The notes beneath the pieces were generated by a model. It saw nothing but the letters and a program-made list of their open reading frames with translations. It did no database searches and had not been told where the DNA came from. Positions 1-8,130 of a stretch of DNA of 60,845 nucleotides are shown here, piece after piece (the first letter of the stretch is position 1; each line of letters starts with the position of its first letter). Position numbers and translations under genes: made by a program. The DNA is from Brevibacillus massiliensis (lineage in GTDB: Bacteria > Bacillota > Bacilli > Brevibacillales > Brevibacillaceae), in contig NZ_HE978536.1 in assembly GCF_000311785.1 (NCBI RefSeq), positions 273,142-333,986 on the forward strand, given 5' to 3'.

Positions 1-48
1 CTATTTAATTGAATAACCAATTTGATTCCCACTCACGGAGGGATTTTC

Positions 49-1476
49 ATGCGAAACGAGCAAAGCTCTACCGAATTGAACCGCAGCCTGGAGAAGCGCC
101 ATATCACGCTGATGTCGCTGGGCGCTTGTATCGGCGTCGGCTTGTTTCTCGGTTCCGCCACCGCGATCAAGATGGCCGGGCCTGCGATCCTGTTGGCATA
201 TGCCATCGGCGGTTTGGCTATTTTTATCATCATGCGCGCCCTCGGCGAAGTCGCCGTGCAAAATCCCGTTGCCGGGTCGTTCAGCCGCTATGCACGTCGC
301 TACCTCGGACCGCTTGCCGGATACTTGACGGGTTGGAACTACTGGTTTTTATGGATCTGCACCTGTATGGCGGAAATCACCGCAGTCGGCATTTACATGG
401 AGTTCTGGTTCCCCGGGATTCCGCGTTGGATTTGGGCTCTGGCTGCCTTGGCCATCATGAGCGCGGTCAACCTGATCACGGTCAGACTGTACGGTGAGCT
501 GGAGTTCTGGTTTGCGATGATCAAGATTGTCACCATCGTCCTGATGATCGCCATGGGCATCGGGATCATTCTCTTTGGCTGGGGAAACGGCGGAATTGCC
601 ACAGGCATCCACAATCTGTGGACCAATGGGGGCTTCTTCGCAGGCGGCATCAGCGGCGTTCTTATGTCGCTGCAGATGGTCATGTTTGCCTACCTCGGTG
701 TCGAGATGATCGGCGTGACGGCCGGTGAGGTGAAAAACCCGCAAAAAAACCTGACCCGTGCGATCGACACCGTCTTCTGGCGAATCCTAATCTTTTACGT
801 CGGAGCCCTGTTTGTCATCATGTCCATCTACCCGTGGACCGAAATCGGCGCGAACGGCAGCCCCTTTGTGCTTACCTTCGAGAGAATGGGCATACCGGCG
901 GCAGCGGGAATCATCAACTTCGTCGTGCTGACAGCGGCGCTCTCCTCCTGCAACAGCGGGATTTTCAGCACAGGCCGGATGCTGTTCAACCTGGCGGAGC
1001 AAGGCGAAGCGCCGAAGGGATACAGCAAACTGACCAAATCAGGCGTCCCGGGTAAAGCAATCCTCGCCTCCGCAGTTGTCCTGCTGTTCGGTGTGGTGCT
1101 GAACTACCTGGTGCCGGAAAAAGTCTTTGTCTGGATTACCAGCATTTCCACATTTGGCGCTATTTGGACGTGGGCTGTCATTCTTGTGACCCAGCTTCGC
1201 TACCGCAAGAGCTTGTCCGCAGACGAGGCCAAGCGGCTCAGCTACAAATTGCCGTGGTATCCGTACAGCGTGTATGCGACGCTCGCTTTCCTGGCACTTG
1301 TAGTCATCATTATGGCTTACTTCCCAGACACGCGGATTGCGCTGATCGTCGGACCGCTCTGGCTCGCCCTGTTGACCGGTGTCTACTATATCAAAAAAAT
1401 GTACCGCCCCGCCGGAAGCAGAGAAAACGTCGTCGCGCAGCCGAACCAAAATCAACCCGAAAACCCGGCATCCTGA
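49..1476 (+). CDS. Amino acid permease, APC superfamily (AAT family)
   Basis: A 475-residue integral membrane transporter of the amino acid-polyamine-organocation superfamily, expected to import an amino acid by proton symport across the cytoplasmic membrane. The N-terminal part has the family pattern: a short cytoplasmic tail, then GACIGVGLFLGSA in the first unwound helix and GEVAVQNPVAGSF in the next loop, followed by about twelve hydrophobic helices. I chose the ATG at 49 because CGGAGGG lies 7-13 bases upstream; an in-frame ATG at 22 has no such site. It resembles ProY, AroP and GABA permeases, and the substrate cannot be read from sequence. It stands alone at the window edge, so any promoter is mostly outside or within the first 40 bases. 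Confidence 0.9.
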   Translation: MRNEQSSTELNRSLEKRHITLMSLGACIGVGLFLGSATAIKMAGPAILLAYAIGGLAIFIIMRALGEVAVQNPVAGSFSRYARRYLGPLAGYLTGWNYWFLWICTCMAEITAVGIYMEFWFPGIPRWIWALAALAIMSAVNLITVRLYGELEFWFAMIKIVTIVLMIAMGIGIILFGWGNGGIATGIHNLWTNGGFFAGGISGVLMSLQMVMFAYLGVEMIGVTAGEVKNPQKNLTRAIDTVFWRILIFYVGALFVIMSIYPWTEIGANGSPFVLTFERMGIPAAAGIINFVVLTAALSSCNSGIFSTGRMLFNLAEQGEAPKGYSKLTKSGVPGKAILASAVVLLFGVVLNYLVPEKVFVWITSISTFGAIWTWAVILVTQLRYRKSLSADEAKRLSYKLPWYPYSVYATLAFLALVVIIMAYFPDTRIALIVGPLWLALLTGVYYIKKMYRPAGSRENVVAQPNQNQPENPAS

Positions 1477-1608
1477 CAGCTTCTCCCTGCCCGCTTCTGC
1501 AAATTTATGGCAAAGGGCGGTTTCATAAAAGCTTGTTTTGCTGTACACTGAAGGTTAAAGAATCCCTGCAGCCATTGTCGGCAGGGAGGTACGATAGGAG
1601 GGCTATGA

Positions 1609-2097
1609 TTGAAACGTTTGCTCATCGCATCTTTGGCAGCGGGCATGCTTTTGCTGCAAGGATGCACAGGCCAAAGCCAAACCCCTACGGACGCTACCGA
1701 ACCGACAAATCCGCCGGTCGCCCAAGAACCGGGGAACAATCTCAATCCGCAAGAACAGCCAGCCCAACCAGGTTCAGCCAAAACCTACGAAAATGAAGTT
1801 TTCAAAGGAGTAACGGTAGAAAAAGTACAGGATCACACCTACCGGGTGAAAGGGCAGGCCAAAGTATCCGAAGGCGTTGTCAACTATTCTGTAGAGGATG
1901 GCCATAACATACTCGCATCCGGTTCTGCCACAGCCTCCAAGGGGGCGCCTGAGTGGGGCGACTTTGAATTTACCGTCACCGCCCAGAAAGCAGAACCCAA
2001 TACGACGCTCATCCTTTTCTTGTCTGAAAAAAGCGCAAAAGACGGAAGCTCTCAGAACGGTTTGCCGATCGTGCTCGAAGAGAGCCAGCCGAATTAA
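1609..2097 (+). CDS. Gmad2-type immunoglobulin-like lipoprotein
   Basis: A 162-residue predicted lipoprotein. It begins at a TTG codon with GGAGGG 7 bases upstream; an ATG four bases earlier is out of frame. The signal peptide ends in LLLQGC, so Cys19 should be lipidated. A Pro/Gln-rich spacer of about 35 residues follows, then a compact beta-rich domain (about residues 60-155) with the VSEGVVNYSVEDG and GAPEWGDFEFTV pattern of the Gmad2 immunoglobulin-like domain seen in spore germination and stress proteins. The protein probably sits on the outer face of the membrane. Its function is unknown; the domain call rests on recognised pattern only. A hairpin terminator follows at 2151-2186. Confidence 0.75.
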   Translation: MKRLLIASLAAGMLLLQGCTGQSQTPTDATEPTNPPVAQEPGNNLNPQEQPAQPGSAKTYENEVFKGVTVEKVQDHTYRVKGQAKVSEGVVNYSVEDGHNILASGSATASKGAPEWGDFEFTVTAQKAEPNTTLILFLSEKSAKDGSSQNGLPIVLEESQPN

Positions 2098-2150
2098 ATA
2101 CCTGGCTGCCGCCGGACTTTGCGCAGGCGATGGCCCAAGCGAAAGAAAAC

Positions 2151-2186
2151 AAGCATGGCCCCGGCGCGGGCCATGCTTGTTTTTTG
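2151..2186. terminator. Bidirectional intrinsic terminator between convergent genes
   Basis: An 11-bp perfect stem (AAGCATGGCCC paired with GGGCCATGCTT, loop CGGCGC) is followed by GTTTTTT on the plus strand and preceded by an A-rich run that gives a T-rich tail on the minus strand. It sits between the plus-strand lipoprotein gene and the minus-strand chemoreceptor remnant, so it can serve both. Confidence 0.85.
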
Positions 2187-2201
2187 CCTTCAACAACGGG
2201 G

Positions 2202-3200
2202 CTACAGGTGAAACTTGTTGACGATCTCCCGCAACGTCTCGGCCGAGCTTACGTTTTGGCTGGAGACGGAGGCAATTTCCTGATTGTTTTTCGACAATGG
2301 CTCTCGACTGGGCCGAAATAACCTCCACCTGCCGGGTGCTCTTGCCGATGGAATCGGTCAATTGTTCAGTGGCGGAAGCCGTGCTGCTGATGGACGCGTA
2401 CAACTGTTCAAATGACGCGCTGAATTCCGTCAGAAGTGTATTGAAGTAGGCGGCATCGCCATTGTACTGTTCGGCGGTGTCGATCAGCCGGCCCATTTGC
2501 GCGATCGGTCTGGTCAGCATTCGGCCGATGAAGAAGGATACCGCGAGGGCAGCAGCGGCAGCGATCAACAGCTTCAACCAAAATGCTTGATCGTTGCGGG
2601 ACAAAAGCCGATCCAATTCGTTGTTGTCGTAGACGATCTCGATCACGCGCGAACGGCTGAGGTCTTGGGAACTCTCATCCGCCTTGTACGGTACAAAGCG
2701 GTACGTGACGTGTTCTCCGCCTTCCGCAAGCTCCTGCTCTGCCACCCGCTGCGTCTCATACGCTTCCTGCAAAACGGGCAGCTGTTGATTTCCCACCCGC
2801 AATGCCTTGCCGTCTTCCCCTTGCTTGCCAAGGGCATAGCCGTCGTGGGAGTAGACTGTAATATCTTTCACCACGCTGTATCTGTTGATGATCGATTGCG
2901 ATACATCCAAAAAATTGAAATTTTGGAATAGGGAGTTATCCTGCAGGTTGACACCTACTTCAAACAGGTAGCGATGATCGGCTGTCGGCATGTAGGCAAA
3001 CTTTTTAATCGCCCCGGTATTCACCGAAACCTCCATTCCGTCGGCGTAAAATTGGTCCCCGTCGATCCGTTTTTTCAGCAGTTCGGTAAAATCTCCGGCG
3101 TTCCCGAAATCCAGCCCGATCGCACTGCCGCCAGCAAGATGGCAAAACAAGAGATCACGAGCGTAACTTTTGTTCTGAACGCAAGTATTTTCCCTGGCAT
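2202..3200 (-). pseudogene. Methyl-accepting chemotaxis protein, broken and missing its signalling tip
   Basis: Remnant of a chemoreceptor. The start (ATG at 3198-3200) gives MPGKILAFRTKVTLVISCFA, the first membrane helix. A frameshift near 3125 then moves into the frame that holds a Cache-like sensor region, a second membrane helix, and a shortened HAMP segment (RPIAQMGRLIDTAEQ). A second frameshift near 2292, in GAAAAACAATC, is needed to reach the authentic C-terminus, which ends SSAETLREIVNKFHL at 2202. The conserved cytoplasmic hairpin that contacts CheA/CheW is absent: the protein jumps from just after HAMP to the last helix. Seen directly: both frame breaks and the missing tip. Inferred: non-functional. 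Confidence 0.8.
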
Positions 3201-3318
3201 AACCAATTCTCCCAGTTTATTAATTGATGTGACGATAAGCCAATTCCTCTGTTGGGCTTGGGATAAACCAGGTTATAAGATTGTAAAAAATTTGTAATAT
3301 CTTTTCTTTCGATATGTA

Positions 3319-3351
3319 GAAAACCGTCAGGATGAAAGTCCTGACGGTTTC
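3319..3351 (-). terminator. Intrinsic terminator after znuA
   Basis: A 12-bp perfect stem, AAACCGTCAGGA (3321-3332) pairing with TCCTGACGGTTT (3339-3350), with a 6-base loop. It lies just downstream of the minus-strand znuA stop and upstream of the chemoreceptor remnant, separating the two transcription units. The T tract is short on both sides. Confidence 0.7.
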
Positions 3352-3372
3352 TTCGGAAACAGGCTGCTATTT

Positions 3373-4344
3373 TTACTCGTTTAACGCCGCTTGCAATGCT
3401 TGCAAATTTTTCTGCATCACGCCAATGTAGTCGAGGTTTTGCGCCCTCTCTTCGTCAGTCAGCCCTTCGAGCGGATTTAAGACGGCCGTTTTGGCGCCAA
3501 TCTCCTTGGCGACGGTTTCTGCCACCTTGGGAGAGACGAGTGTTTCGAAAAAGATCGTGTTTACGTTATGTTCCTTGGCAAATTTGACGATCTCGATCAA
3601 TTGGGCCGGAGATGGATCTTCCTCCGGGGACAAGCCGGAGATGGGAACCTGGGTCAAGCCGTACTGCCGGGCCAGGTAGCCAAAGGCGGCGTGCTGGACG
3701 ACAAATTCTTTACGCTTCGCAGAAGAGACCATCTTTTGAAACGCTTGATCCAGCTCTTCCAGTTCTTTGATGTAGGCGGCGGCGTTTTTCTCGTACGCTT
3801 CCCGATGATCGGGATCGGCCTCGACAAGGGCCGCTTCGATCTGCTGAACCTGTTGTTGCGCCAGGACGGGGTCAAGCCAGACATGGGGATCGAGGCCATG
3901 CTCGTGACCGTGTTCGTGGCCGTCGCCATGGGCTTCATCCTCTTCTTCCGCGCTTCCCTCCATCAAGCTGATCCCGTGCGTCGTCTCCACTACCTTCAGC
4001 TTCTCGTTTTTGGTGCTGTTGAGCGCATCCTCTACCCAGCCCTCAAGGCCGCCGCCATTGTAGATAAAGACATCTGCGTCGGCAATCGTCTGGATGTCTT
4101 TCGGCGTGGGCTCCCAATCGTGCGGTTCGACGCCAGGCGGCACGAGTGCGGTTACGTCAGCGTAATCTCCTGCGACTTTTTGGGCAAACTCATACATAGG
4201 ATAAAACGTGGCAACGACCTTCAGTTTGTCTCCCGGCTTTGGCGTTTGCTCCGATGCGGCAGGTTGGTCTGCCGCACCGCAGCCAGCCAAGGCAAAACCG
4301 GCGGCAGCCAAGACAGCGACTGTTTTCTTCCAGAATGGATTCAT
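3373..4344 (-). CDS. znuA: Zinc ABC transporter substrate-binding lipoprotein
   Basis: A 323-residue cluster A-I (TroA-like) metal-binding lipoprotein that captures Zn(II) outside the cell for an ABC importer. The start is the ATG at 4344, preceded by GAGGGGAAGAG; longer upstream starts lack a ribosome site. The signal peptide ends FALAGC. The zinc ligands expected of the family are visible: GVEPHDWEPT, the acidic His-rich loop EAHGDGHEHGHEHG before LDPHVWLDP, the His in FVVQHAAFGYLARQYGL, and the C-terminal Glu/Asp in FFETLVSPK. The His-rich loop is diagnostic for zinc rather than manganese. No permease or ATPase gene adjoins it, so partners must be elsewhere. Two Zur-like boxes flank its promoter. 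Confidence 0.93.
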   Translation of the reverse strand: MNPFWKKTVAVLAAAGFALAGCGAADQPAASEQTPKPGDKLKVVATFYPMYEFAQKVAGDYADVTALVPPGVEPHDWEPTPKDIQTIADADVFIYNGGGLEGWVEDALNSTKNEKLKVVETTHGISLMEGSAEEEDEAHGDGHEHGHEHGLDPHVWLDPVLAQQQVQQIEAALVEADPDHREAYEKNAAAYIKELEELDQAFQKMVSSAKRKEFVVQHAAFGYLARQYGLTQVPISGLSPEEDPSPAQLIEIVKFAKEHNVNTIFFETLVSPKVAETVAKEIGAKTAVLNPLEGLTDEERAQNLDYIGVMQKNLQALQAALNE

Positions 4345-4396
4345 ATCTCTTCCCCTCTCTGTATAAAACCATGCATATTTTCCGTACATTCTCACA

Positions 4397-4417
4397 AAAC
4401 GGAATGATTATGATTTA
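4397..4417. promoter_or_regulatory. Zur-like operator, promoter-proximal box
   Basis: On the minus strand the sequence reads AAATCATAATCATTCCGTTT, matching the Bacillus Zur consensus AAATCGTAATNATTACGATTT with few differences, as a 9-1-9 style inverted repeat. It lies about 53 bases upstream of the znuA start and just downstream of the -10 element, where bound repressor would block transcription. Confidence 0.8.
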
Positions 4418-4428
4418 AGAACAATAAT

Positions 4429-4458
4429 AGCCTACCTTACTCCATGGGCTGTTGTCAA
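4429..4458 (-). promoter_or_regulatory. Probable sigma-A promoter of znuA
   Basis: On the minus strand there is a perfect -35 TTGACA (4453-4458), an 18-base spacer and TAGGCT (4429-4434) as a weak -10. The element sits between the two Zur-like boxes. Confidence 0.6.
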
Positions 4459-4461
4459 TAC

Positions 4462-4482
4462 AAACCATAATCATTCCGATTT
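4462..4482. promoter_or_regulatory. Zur-like operator, upstream box
   Basis: The plus strand reads AAACCATAATCATTCCGATT, again close to the Zur consensus. It ends 4 bases upstream of the -35 hexamer of znuA. Its core CATAATCATTCCG is identical to that of the promoter-proximal box, which supports both being sites for the same regulator. Confidence 0.8.
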
Positions 4483-4554
4483 GTTTTTTTGCCAGTGACA
4501 CCGTTGCCACCTGGGGTAATTCGTTCTATAGGTAAGGACACATGGAGTCGGTTT

Positions 4555-4589
4555 AAAGCAAAAAAGCCGACGGCAGGCTGCTTGTCGGC
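4555..4589 (-). terminator. Intrinsic terminator
   Basis: Read on the minus strand, the stem GCCGAC...GTCGGC (4566-4571 with 4584-4589, loop contains a further short pairing) is followed by TTTTTTGC. It terminates the small minus-strand gene ending at 4620. Confidence 0.75.
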
Positions 4590-4619
4590 GCTTGTACGCG
4601 TGTGATTCCAATGCAGGGC

Positions 4620-4952
4620 TTACTCGTTTTCCGGCCGATAGGAATGCAAGAGGCTGGGGTTGGCTTCCATCGTCTGCCTCGTTTCCGGTGTGCCCAATTC
4701 GTAGATCATGTTGTAGATCTCCCGTAAGTATTGATCATACTGATCGTTGGCGGAATCGAAGTGGTATGGCAAACCGGGAACGTGGTTTCGCCAAAAAGCG
4801 ATATGGTCGCTGTCCCACTTCGCCCCAAACAGATCCATCAATTTGTCGACTTCTTCCGGGGTGGCGTCGATTTCCCATTCATAAGCGGCATCCCCCTGGT
4901 TAAGCATAACCGTTCCCGCTTGAACCGATACGTAGTACCTTCTCTTGTCCAT
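4620..4952 (-). CDS. Hypothetical protein, 110 residues
   Basis: A small acidic soluble protein with no signal peptide or membrane segment. It starts MDKRRYYVSVQAGTVML, reads as a beta-rich N-terminal half followed by a helical half (DKLMDLFGAKW, YLREIYNMIYELGT) and ends SYRPENE. AAGGGG upstream of the ATG at 4952 supports the start. It has its own terminator. I do not recognise a characterised family; similar small proteins occur in Brevibacillus and relatives, but that is recollection, not a search. Confidence 0.6.
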   Translation of the reverse strand: MDKRRYYVSVQAGTVMLNQGDAAYEWEIDATPEEVDKLMDLFGAKWDSDHIAFWRNHVPGLPYHFDSANDQYDQYLREIYNMIYELGTPETRQTMEANPSLLHSYRPENE

Positions 4953-4969
4953 GCATGTCGCCCCTTCAT

Positions 4970-5200
4970 TTAATAAAAATAGTACAAATACACGACAACG
5001 CCAATGGCAACCACAACCGGAAACAGAATGTAACTAAGAAATATAGGATTAGCCATGACAGGATGCCTGAGAATCGTCCGGTTCGTCTCTTGATCCGATT
5101 CGTGATGCTGTTGCTTTCGAATGTACATGAGGGAAAGGATGAAGCTTGCAACGACCACAGCCGCGGCTATTAGCAACAATACAGTCATTACCGTAGGCAA
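4970..5200 (-). CDS. Small two-helix membrane protein
   Basis: Two strong hydrophobic segments (TVLLLIAAAVVVASFILSLM and YILFPVVVAIGVVVYLYYFY) flank a basic and polar loop of about 30 residues, so the protein should be a bitopic hairpin in the cytoplasmic membrane. I prefer the TTG at 5200 because AAGGGAG lies 9 bases upstream of it. A TTG at 5227 would add nine residues but has only a weak site, and an ATG at 5188 is also possible. The function is unknown. It is 18 bases upstream of the preceding gene's start and may be cotranscribed with it. Confidence 0.5.
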   Translation of the reverse strand: MPTVMTVLLLIAAAVVVASFILSLMYIRKQQHHESDQETNRTILRHPVMANPIFLSYILFPVVVAIGVVVYLYYFY

Positions 5201-5330
5201 CTTGCTTAACTCCCTTCTCTTTCTCAACCTGGATGATAGTACCTATAGTAATGCTCGAAACCAAAGCACTTATGTGTGTGAAAATCAGGAACTTCCTTGA
5301 AAGGCGATGATGTCATGAGGATAGACCGGC

Positions 5331-5480
5331 TTGAGCAAAGCATACGCAAGCTTGCCGCCTCATTCCGCGGCAAAGCGGGCTTATGTCGCGGTTTTGACGA
5401 CAGAGCTGGATGACAACGCTGATGGACGCAGCTTTATCGCCAACATAGGAAAACAGGTCGCCGACTACTTGCACGGGTAA
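5331..5480 (+). CDS. Possible small gene, 49 residues
   Basis: A TTG-initiated frame with GAGG about 10 bases upstream encodes MSKAYASLPPHSAAKRAY and ends QVADYLHG. The composition (Ala, Lys, Asp, Leu mix, no rare-codon run) looks like coding sequence, but there is no recognised homologue and the rest of the interval has no gene. It could equally be the tail of a decayed gene. A strong hairpin follows directly at 5488. Confidence 0.25.
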   Translation: MSKAYASLPPHSAAKRAYVAVLTTELDDNADGRSFIANIGKQVADYLHG

Positions 5481-5487
5481 AAAGCTT

Positions 5488-5519
5488 ACAGCCCCTCCAT
5501 TCGCAGACGGAGGGGCTGT
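5488..5519. terminator. Intrinsic terminator downstream of ecsC-like gene
   Basis: An 11-bp stem, ACAGCCCCTCC (5488-5498) with GGAGGGGCTGT (5509-5519), 10-base loop. On the minus strand it is followed by AAGCTTTTTACCC. It lies 5 bases past the stop of the minus-strand EcsC gene. Confidence 0.8.
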
Positions 5520-5523
5520 CGCT

Positions 5524-6267
5524 TTATCCCTGGTACAGGCAGTCAATATGACGGATGCGAAAGCAGTTCATTCCTGTTTTACCCAAATCTTCAAGAAGCC
5601 CGTAGTTGGCCCACGCCCCGACGACTGCTCCGATGCCGGGCAGCAGCTGCAGCATTTTGCGAAAGTCGATGGAGTCACGGTATTCGCGCTGAAACTGCTC
5701 CCAGTCGATGTGGTTCAAGGAGCGCTCGGAGGGGGGGAGCGTCTCGGCATGCCGCCTCCAATGAACGATCGTTTCAAGCAGCTCCGGGCGCTTCTCCTGA
5801 CTGGAGAACGCAAGCTGGAAGACGTAGAGCAGAAACAGCCGCTCGCGGTAATCGCGGGTGTCGAATCCGTAGAGATGAGCCAATTCAAACAAGAACTTCA
5901 TTTTAATCGCGATCAGCGCGGGAAAGTCGGCCATTCCCGCTAAAATGCCTCCGGCTCCGGTACCCGCCCCTTCGGCAGCGGCGATCTTTTTGTAGCGGGA
6001 GATCAACTCCCGTGCCTTCTGATCCCGCTGCTTTAAAGAGAGACCGTGCTGCGGCTGCCCCTTAGGGACCAACTCTATCCCGAGCAACGTGGATTTGACG
6101 ATTGCTTTCACCGCTGCCGTAATCGTCTGATGCACCTTCTCCGGGATGACTGCATTGATCCGATTCTGTACCTTTTTAGAGGTCCGTTCGAGTATTCCGG
6201 CCGGCTGCAAAAGCTCCCGTTTCCAACGCTGTATTTCCAACCGGACCTGTTTTTCGTATAGATCCAT
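5524..6267 (-). CDS. EcsC family protein
   Basis: A 247-residue EcsC-family protein. The first 60 residues are basic and amphipathic (ILERTSKKVQNRINAVIP). The middle carries a glycine-rich stretch, AAAEGAGTGAGGILAG, followed by DFPALIAIKMKFLFELAHLYG. The C-terminal GIGAVVGAWANYGLLEDLG is a conserved hydrophobic patch typical of the family, suggesting membrane association. EcsC in Bacillus is a hydrophobic partner of the EcsAB ABC transporter linked to secretion and intramembrane proteolysis, but this gene stands alone without ecsA or ecsB, as many family members do. ATG at 6267 has GGAG upstream. Family membership is firm and molecular function is unknown. Confidence 0.85.
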   Translation of the reverse strand: MDLYEKQVRLEIQRWKRELLQPAGILERTSKKVQNRINAVIPEKVHQTITAAVKAIVKSTLLGIELVPKGQPQHGLSLKQRDQKARELISRYKKIAAAEGAGTGAGGILAGMADFPALIAIKMKFLFELAHLYGFDTRDYRERLFLLYVFQLAFSSQEKRPELLETIVHWRRHAETLPPSERSLNHIDWEQFQREYRDSIDFRKMLQLLPGIGAVVGAWANYGLLEDLGKTGMNCFRIRHIDCLYQG

Positions 6268-6440
6268 GCTGCGGCTCCTTCATCTGATTCAGATACTCCT
6301 CACCGCGATTTTCTGCTTCTTTTGCCCCCCTGTCAATAGTGAGGCGTTTACAGCGGTCATGTCAGGGAAGGATAAGAAAAAGCGCGCTGGCCCGGCCCTG
6401 TGGCCGGGTGAGTCGGAGGGACAGAAAGGGGAAGAAAAGC

Positions 6441-7250
6441 ATGCCTGAACTTCCTGAAATGGAAAATTACAGAAAGCTCCTGACACAGCAGCTGGTCGGT
6501 CGAACGATAACAGCTGCGGCGATTCATCGCGTGAAATCGATCAATACGTCCGTCGAACAATTTCAGGAAGAAGCAGTCGGAAGCCGCCTCACGCAGATCA
6601 ACCGCCGGGCCAAGTATCTGCTGTTCTCGCTCGCCAGCGGAAAGGTGCTGCTGCTGCATCTCATGCTGGGCGGGTGGATGTACTGCGGGACCGACCGGGA
6701 TAAGCCGGACCGGACGACGCAAGTGGAACTCTCGTTTGGCGAAAAGACGTTGTATTTTATCGGCCTGAGATTGGGGTATCTCCATCTGCTGCCCCCGCAA
6801 GAGGCGATGGCTGCTCTGGCCGGATTGGGACCGGAACCACTGGCCGAAAACTTTACGGAAGCGATGTTCATCGATCGCTTCAAGGGCAAGGGCGGCAGAC
6901 TGAAAACGGCGCTCATCGACCAGAAACAAATCGCCGGGATTGGCAATTGCTATTCGGACGAAATCTGTTTTGCCGCCGGAATCAGGCCAACACAGACGTG
7001 CCGGGAACTCGCTGAGGGGGATTGGTCGGAGTTGTTCCGGTCAACGCGCCGCGTTTTGACGGAGGCGACTGCCCGCGGCGGGTATATGGAGTCACCGCTT
7101 TACGCGGGAGACACGTTGACCGGCGGCTTCAACGAGATGTGCAAGGTATACGACCGCTCAGGCGAACCGTGTTACCGGTGCGGCGGCACGATCGTGCGGA
7201 CAGACATCTCGGGAAGAAAAACGTTCTACTGTGAACGGTGTCAGCGCTGA
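6441..7250 (+). CDS. Fpg/Nei family DNA glycosylase-AP lyase
   Basis: A 269-residue base-excision repair enzyme. After Met removal the N-terminal Pro (MPELPEMENYRKLL) is the catalytic nucleophile, with Glu3 also conserved; RRAKYLLF supplies the beta-hairpin Lys; GIGNCYSDEICFAAGI is the H2TH region; and the C-terminal CYRCGG...CERCQ is the four-cysteine zinc finger. ATG at 6441 has AAAGGGGA 9 bases upstream, whereas the longer frame start does not. The sequence departs from classical MutM: PEMENYR replaces PEVETVR and LMLGGWM replaces the usual LRMTG loop. It may therefore be a Nei-like or divergent enzyme with altered substrate choice, so I give no symbol. Confidence 0.85.
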   Translation: MPELPEMENYRKLLTQQLVGRTITAAAIHRVKSINTSVEQFQEEAVGSRLTQINRRAKYLLFSLASGKVLLLHLMLGGWMYCGTDRDKPDRTTQVELSFGEKTLYFIGLRLGYLHLLPPQEAMAALAGLGPEPLAENFTEAMFIDRFKGKGGRLKTALIDQKQIAGIGNCYSDEICFAAGIRPTQTCRELAEGDWSELFRSTRRVLTEATARGGYMESPLYAGDTLTGGFNEMCKVYDRSGEPCYRCGGTIVRTDISGRKTFYCERCQR

Positions 7251-7263
7251 TGGATCTTTCCGG

Positions 7264-7743
7264 TCAGGAAGACGGCTGGGATTGAATGACTTTCATCAGA
7301 GATGAAATCGTCGAAAGATGCATCGCTTCATGGACGAAGGCAAAGTTGAAGACCTCGCCGACCGTCTCGAATCGCAAGGCTCCCATTTGAATCGGCGACT
7401 TCAGCGGTTGATCCAGCATTTCGGGTGATACCGCAGAGAATTGATCAAGCTGTTTCGATAAGTATTGGACCAGCTCCGCTTTCGCCGGAGGAGCAGCCGT
7501 CCAGTCCGCTGGTTTTGTGCCCGTGTTGAAAAAACCCTTGTACGACTCAGGAAGATCGGAGCTAAACGGGAAGCCAAGAGAGAGAAAGAATTCCACGGAA
7601 ACAATGATGTGCCCGACATTCCATCTGATCGTATTGTTGAACGCTTGCGGTTGAACGTCAAACAATTCCTCGGGGATCGCTTGGATCTGGTTCAGTGTGA
7701 TCTGGCGGACCGTTCTGGCCGTGTTCAGGATGGTTTGAGACAT
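7264..7743 (-). CDS. DinB family protein
   Basis: A 159-residue four-helix-bundle protein of the DinB/YfiT superfamily. The metal-binding triad is visible: the first His in RWNVGHIIVS and the HxxxH pair in FVHEAMHLSTI. Members are divalent-metal proteins; some are thiol (bacillithiol) transferases and others have no known role. ATG at 7743 is preceded by AAGGAGGAG, which decides the start over an upstream in-frame ATG. It is convergent with the glycosylase gene, only 13 bases away. The specific substrate is unknown. Confidence 0.8.
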   Translation of the reverse strand: MSQTILNTARTVRQITLNQIQAIPEELFDVQPQAFNNTIRWNVGHIIVSVEFFLSLGFPFSSDLPESYKGFFNTGTKPADWTAAPPAKAELVQYLSKQLDQFSAVSPEMLDQPLKSPIQMGALRFETVGEVFNFAFVHEAMHLSTISSLMKVIQSQPSS

Positions 7744-8072
7744 AACACAACTCCTCCTTGTCATTTTGATCATCAATTCGTTTGGGGCTGCCTCATGAGG
7801 TCAAAGTCAGTATACCCCCTTGATCCATTTCCTTCAATTCACATTTCTGATAATAATGATAAGCAGCAGTGATGATCGTCCCTACATCCAAGCCGCGATG
7901 AAAGGACGGGCAGCAAGCACGCCGTCGCAAAATAATCTGGCAGGCGCGCCCACCGCTTGCTTCGTTCGCTAATAACCGGCTTAATCGGTAACAAGGAAGG
8001 TGGAAAGGAAGTGATTCAAGCCTGTTGTAAGAAAAATAGATGACAGTCTATTACCTCGTAGTAAAAAGGTCC

Positions 8073-8101
8073 AACTCCCTTCAAGTATATAACATAGCAT
8101 A
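8073..8101 (+). promoter_or_regulatory. Sigma-K/sigma-E-like promoter before the collagen-like gene; rest of the 7744-8130 interval
   Basis: CATAGCATA at 8093-8101 fits the mother-cell -10 consensus CATANNNTA, with AAC at 8073-8075 about 17 bases upstream as a possible -35. It lies 30 bases before the ATG of a spore-surface-type gene, which fits late mother-cell expression. The remaining part of this 387-base divergent interval shows no gene that I can support. Confidence 0.45.
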
Positions 8102-8130
8102 TATGGAAGATAAAGGGAGGTGTTTTTTCA

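Noticed and set aside
1774-2200. C-terminal third of the long minus-strand frame that spans the chemoreceptor remnant
   Set aside because: It runs through the terminator hairpin and antisense to the lipoprotein gene; the authentic chemoreceptor C-terminus is in another frame ending at 2202.
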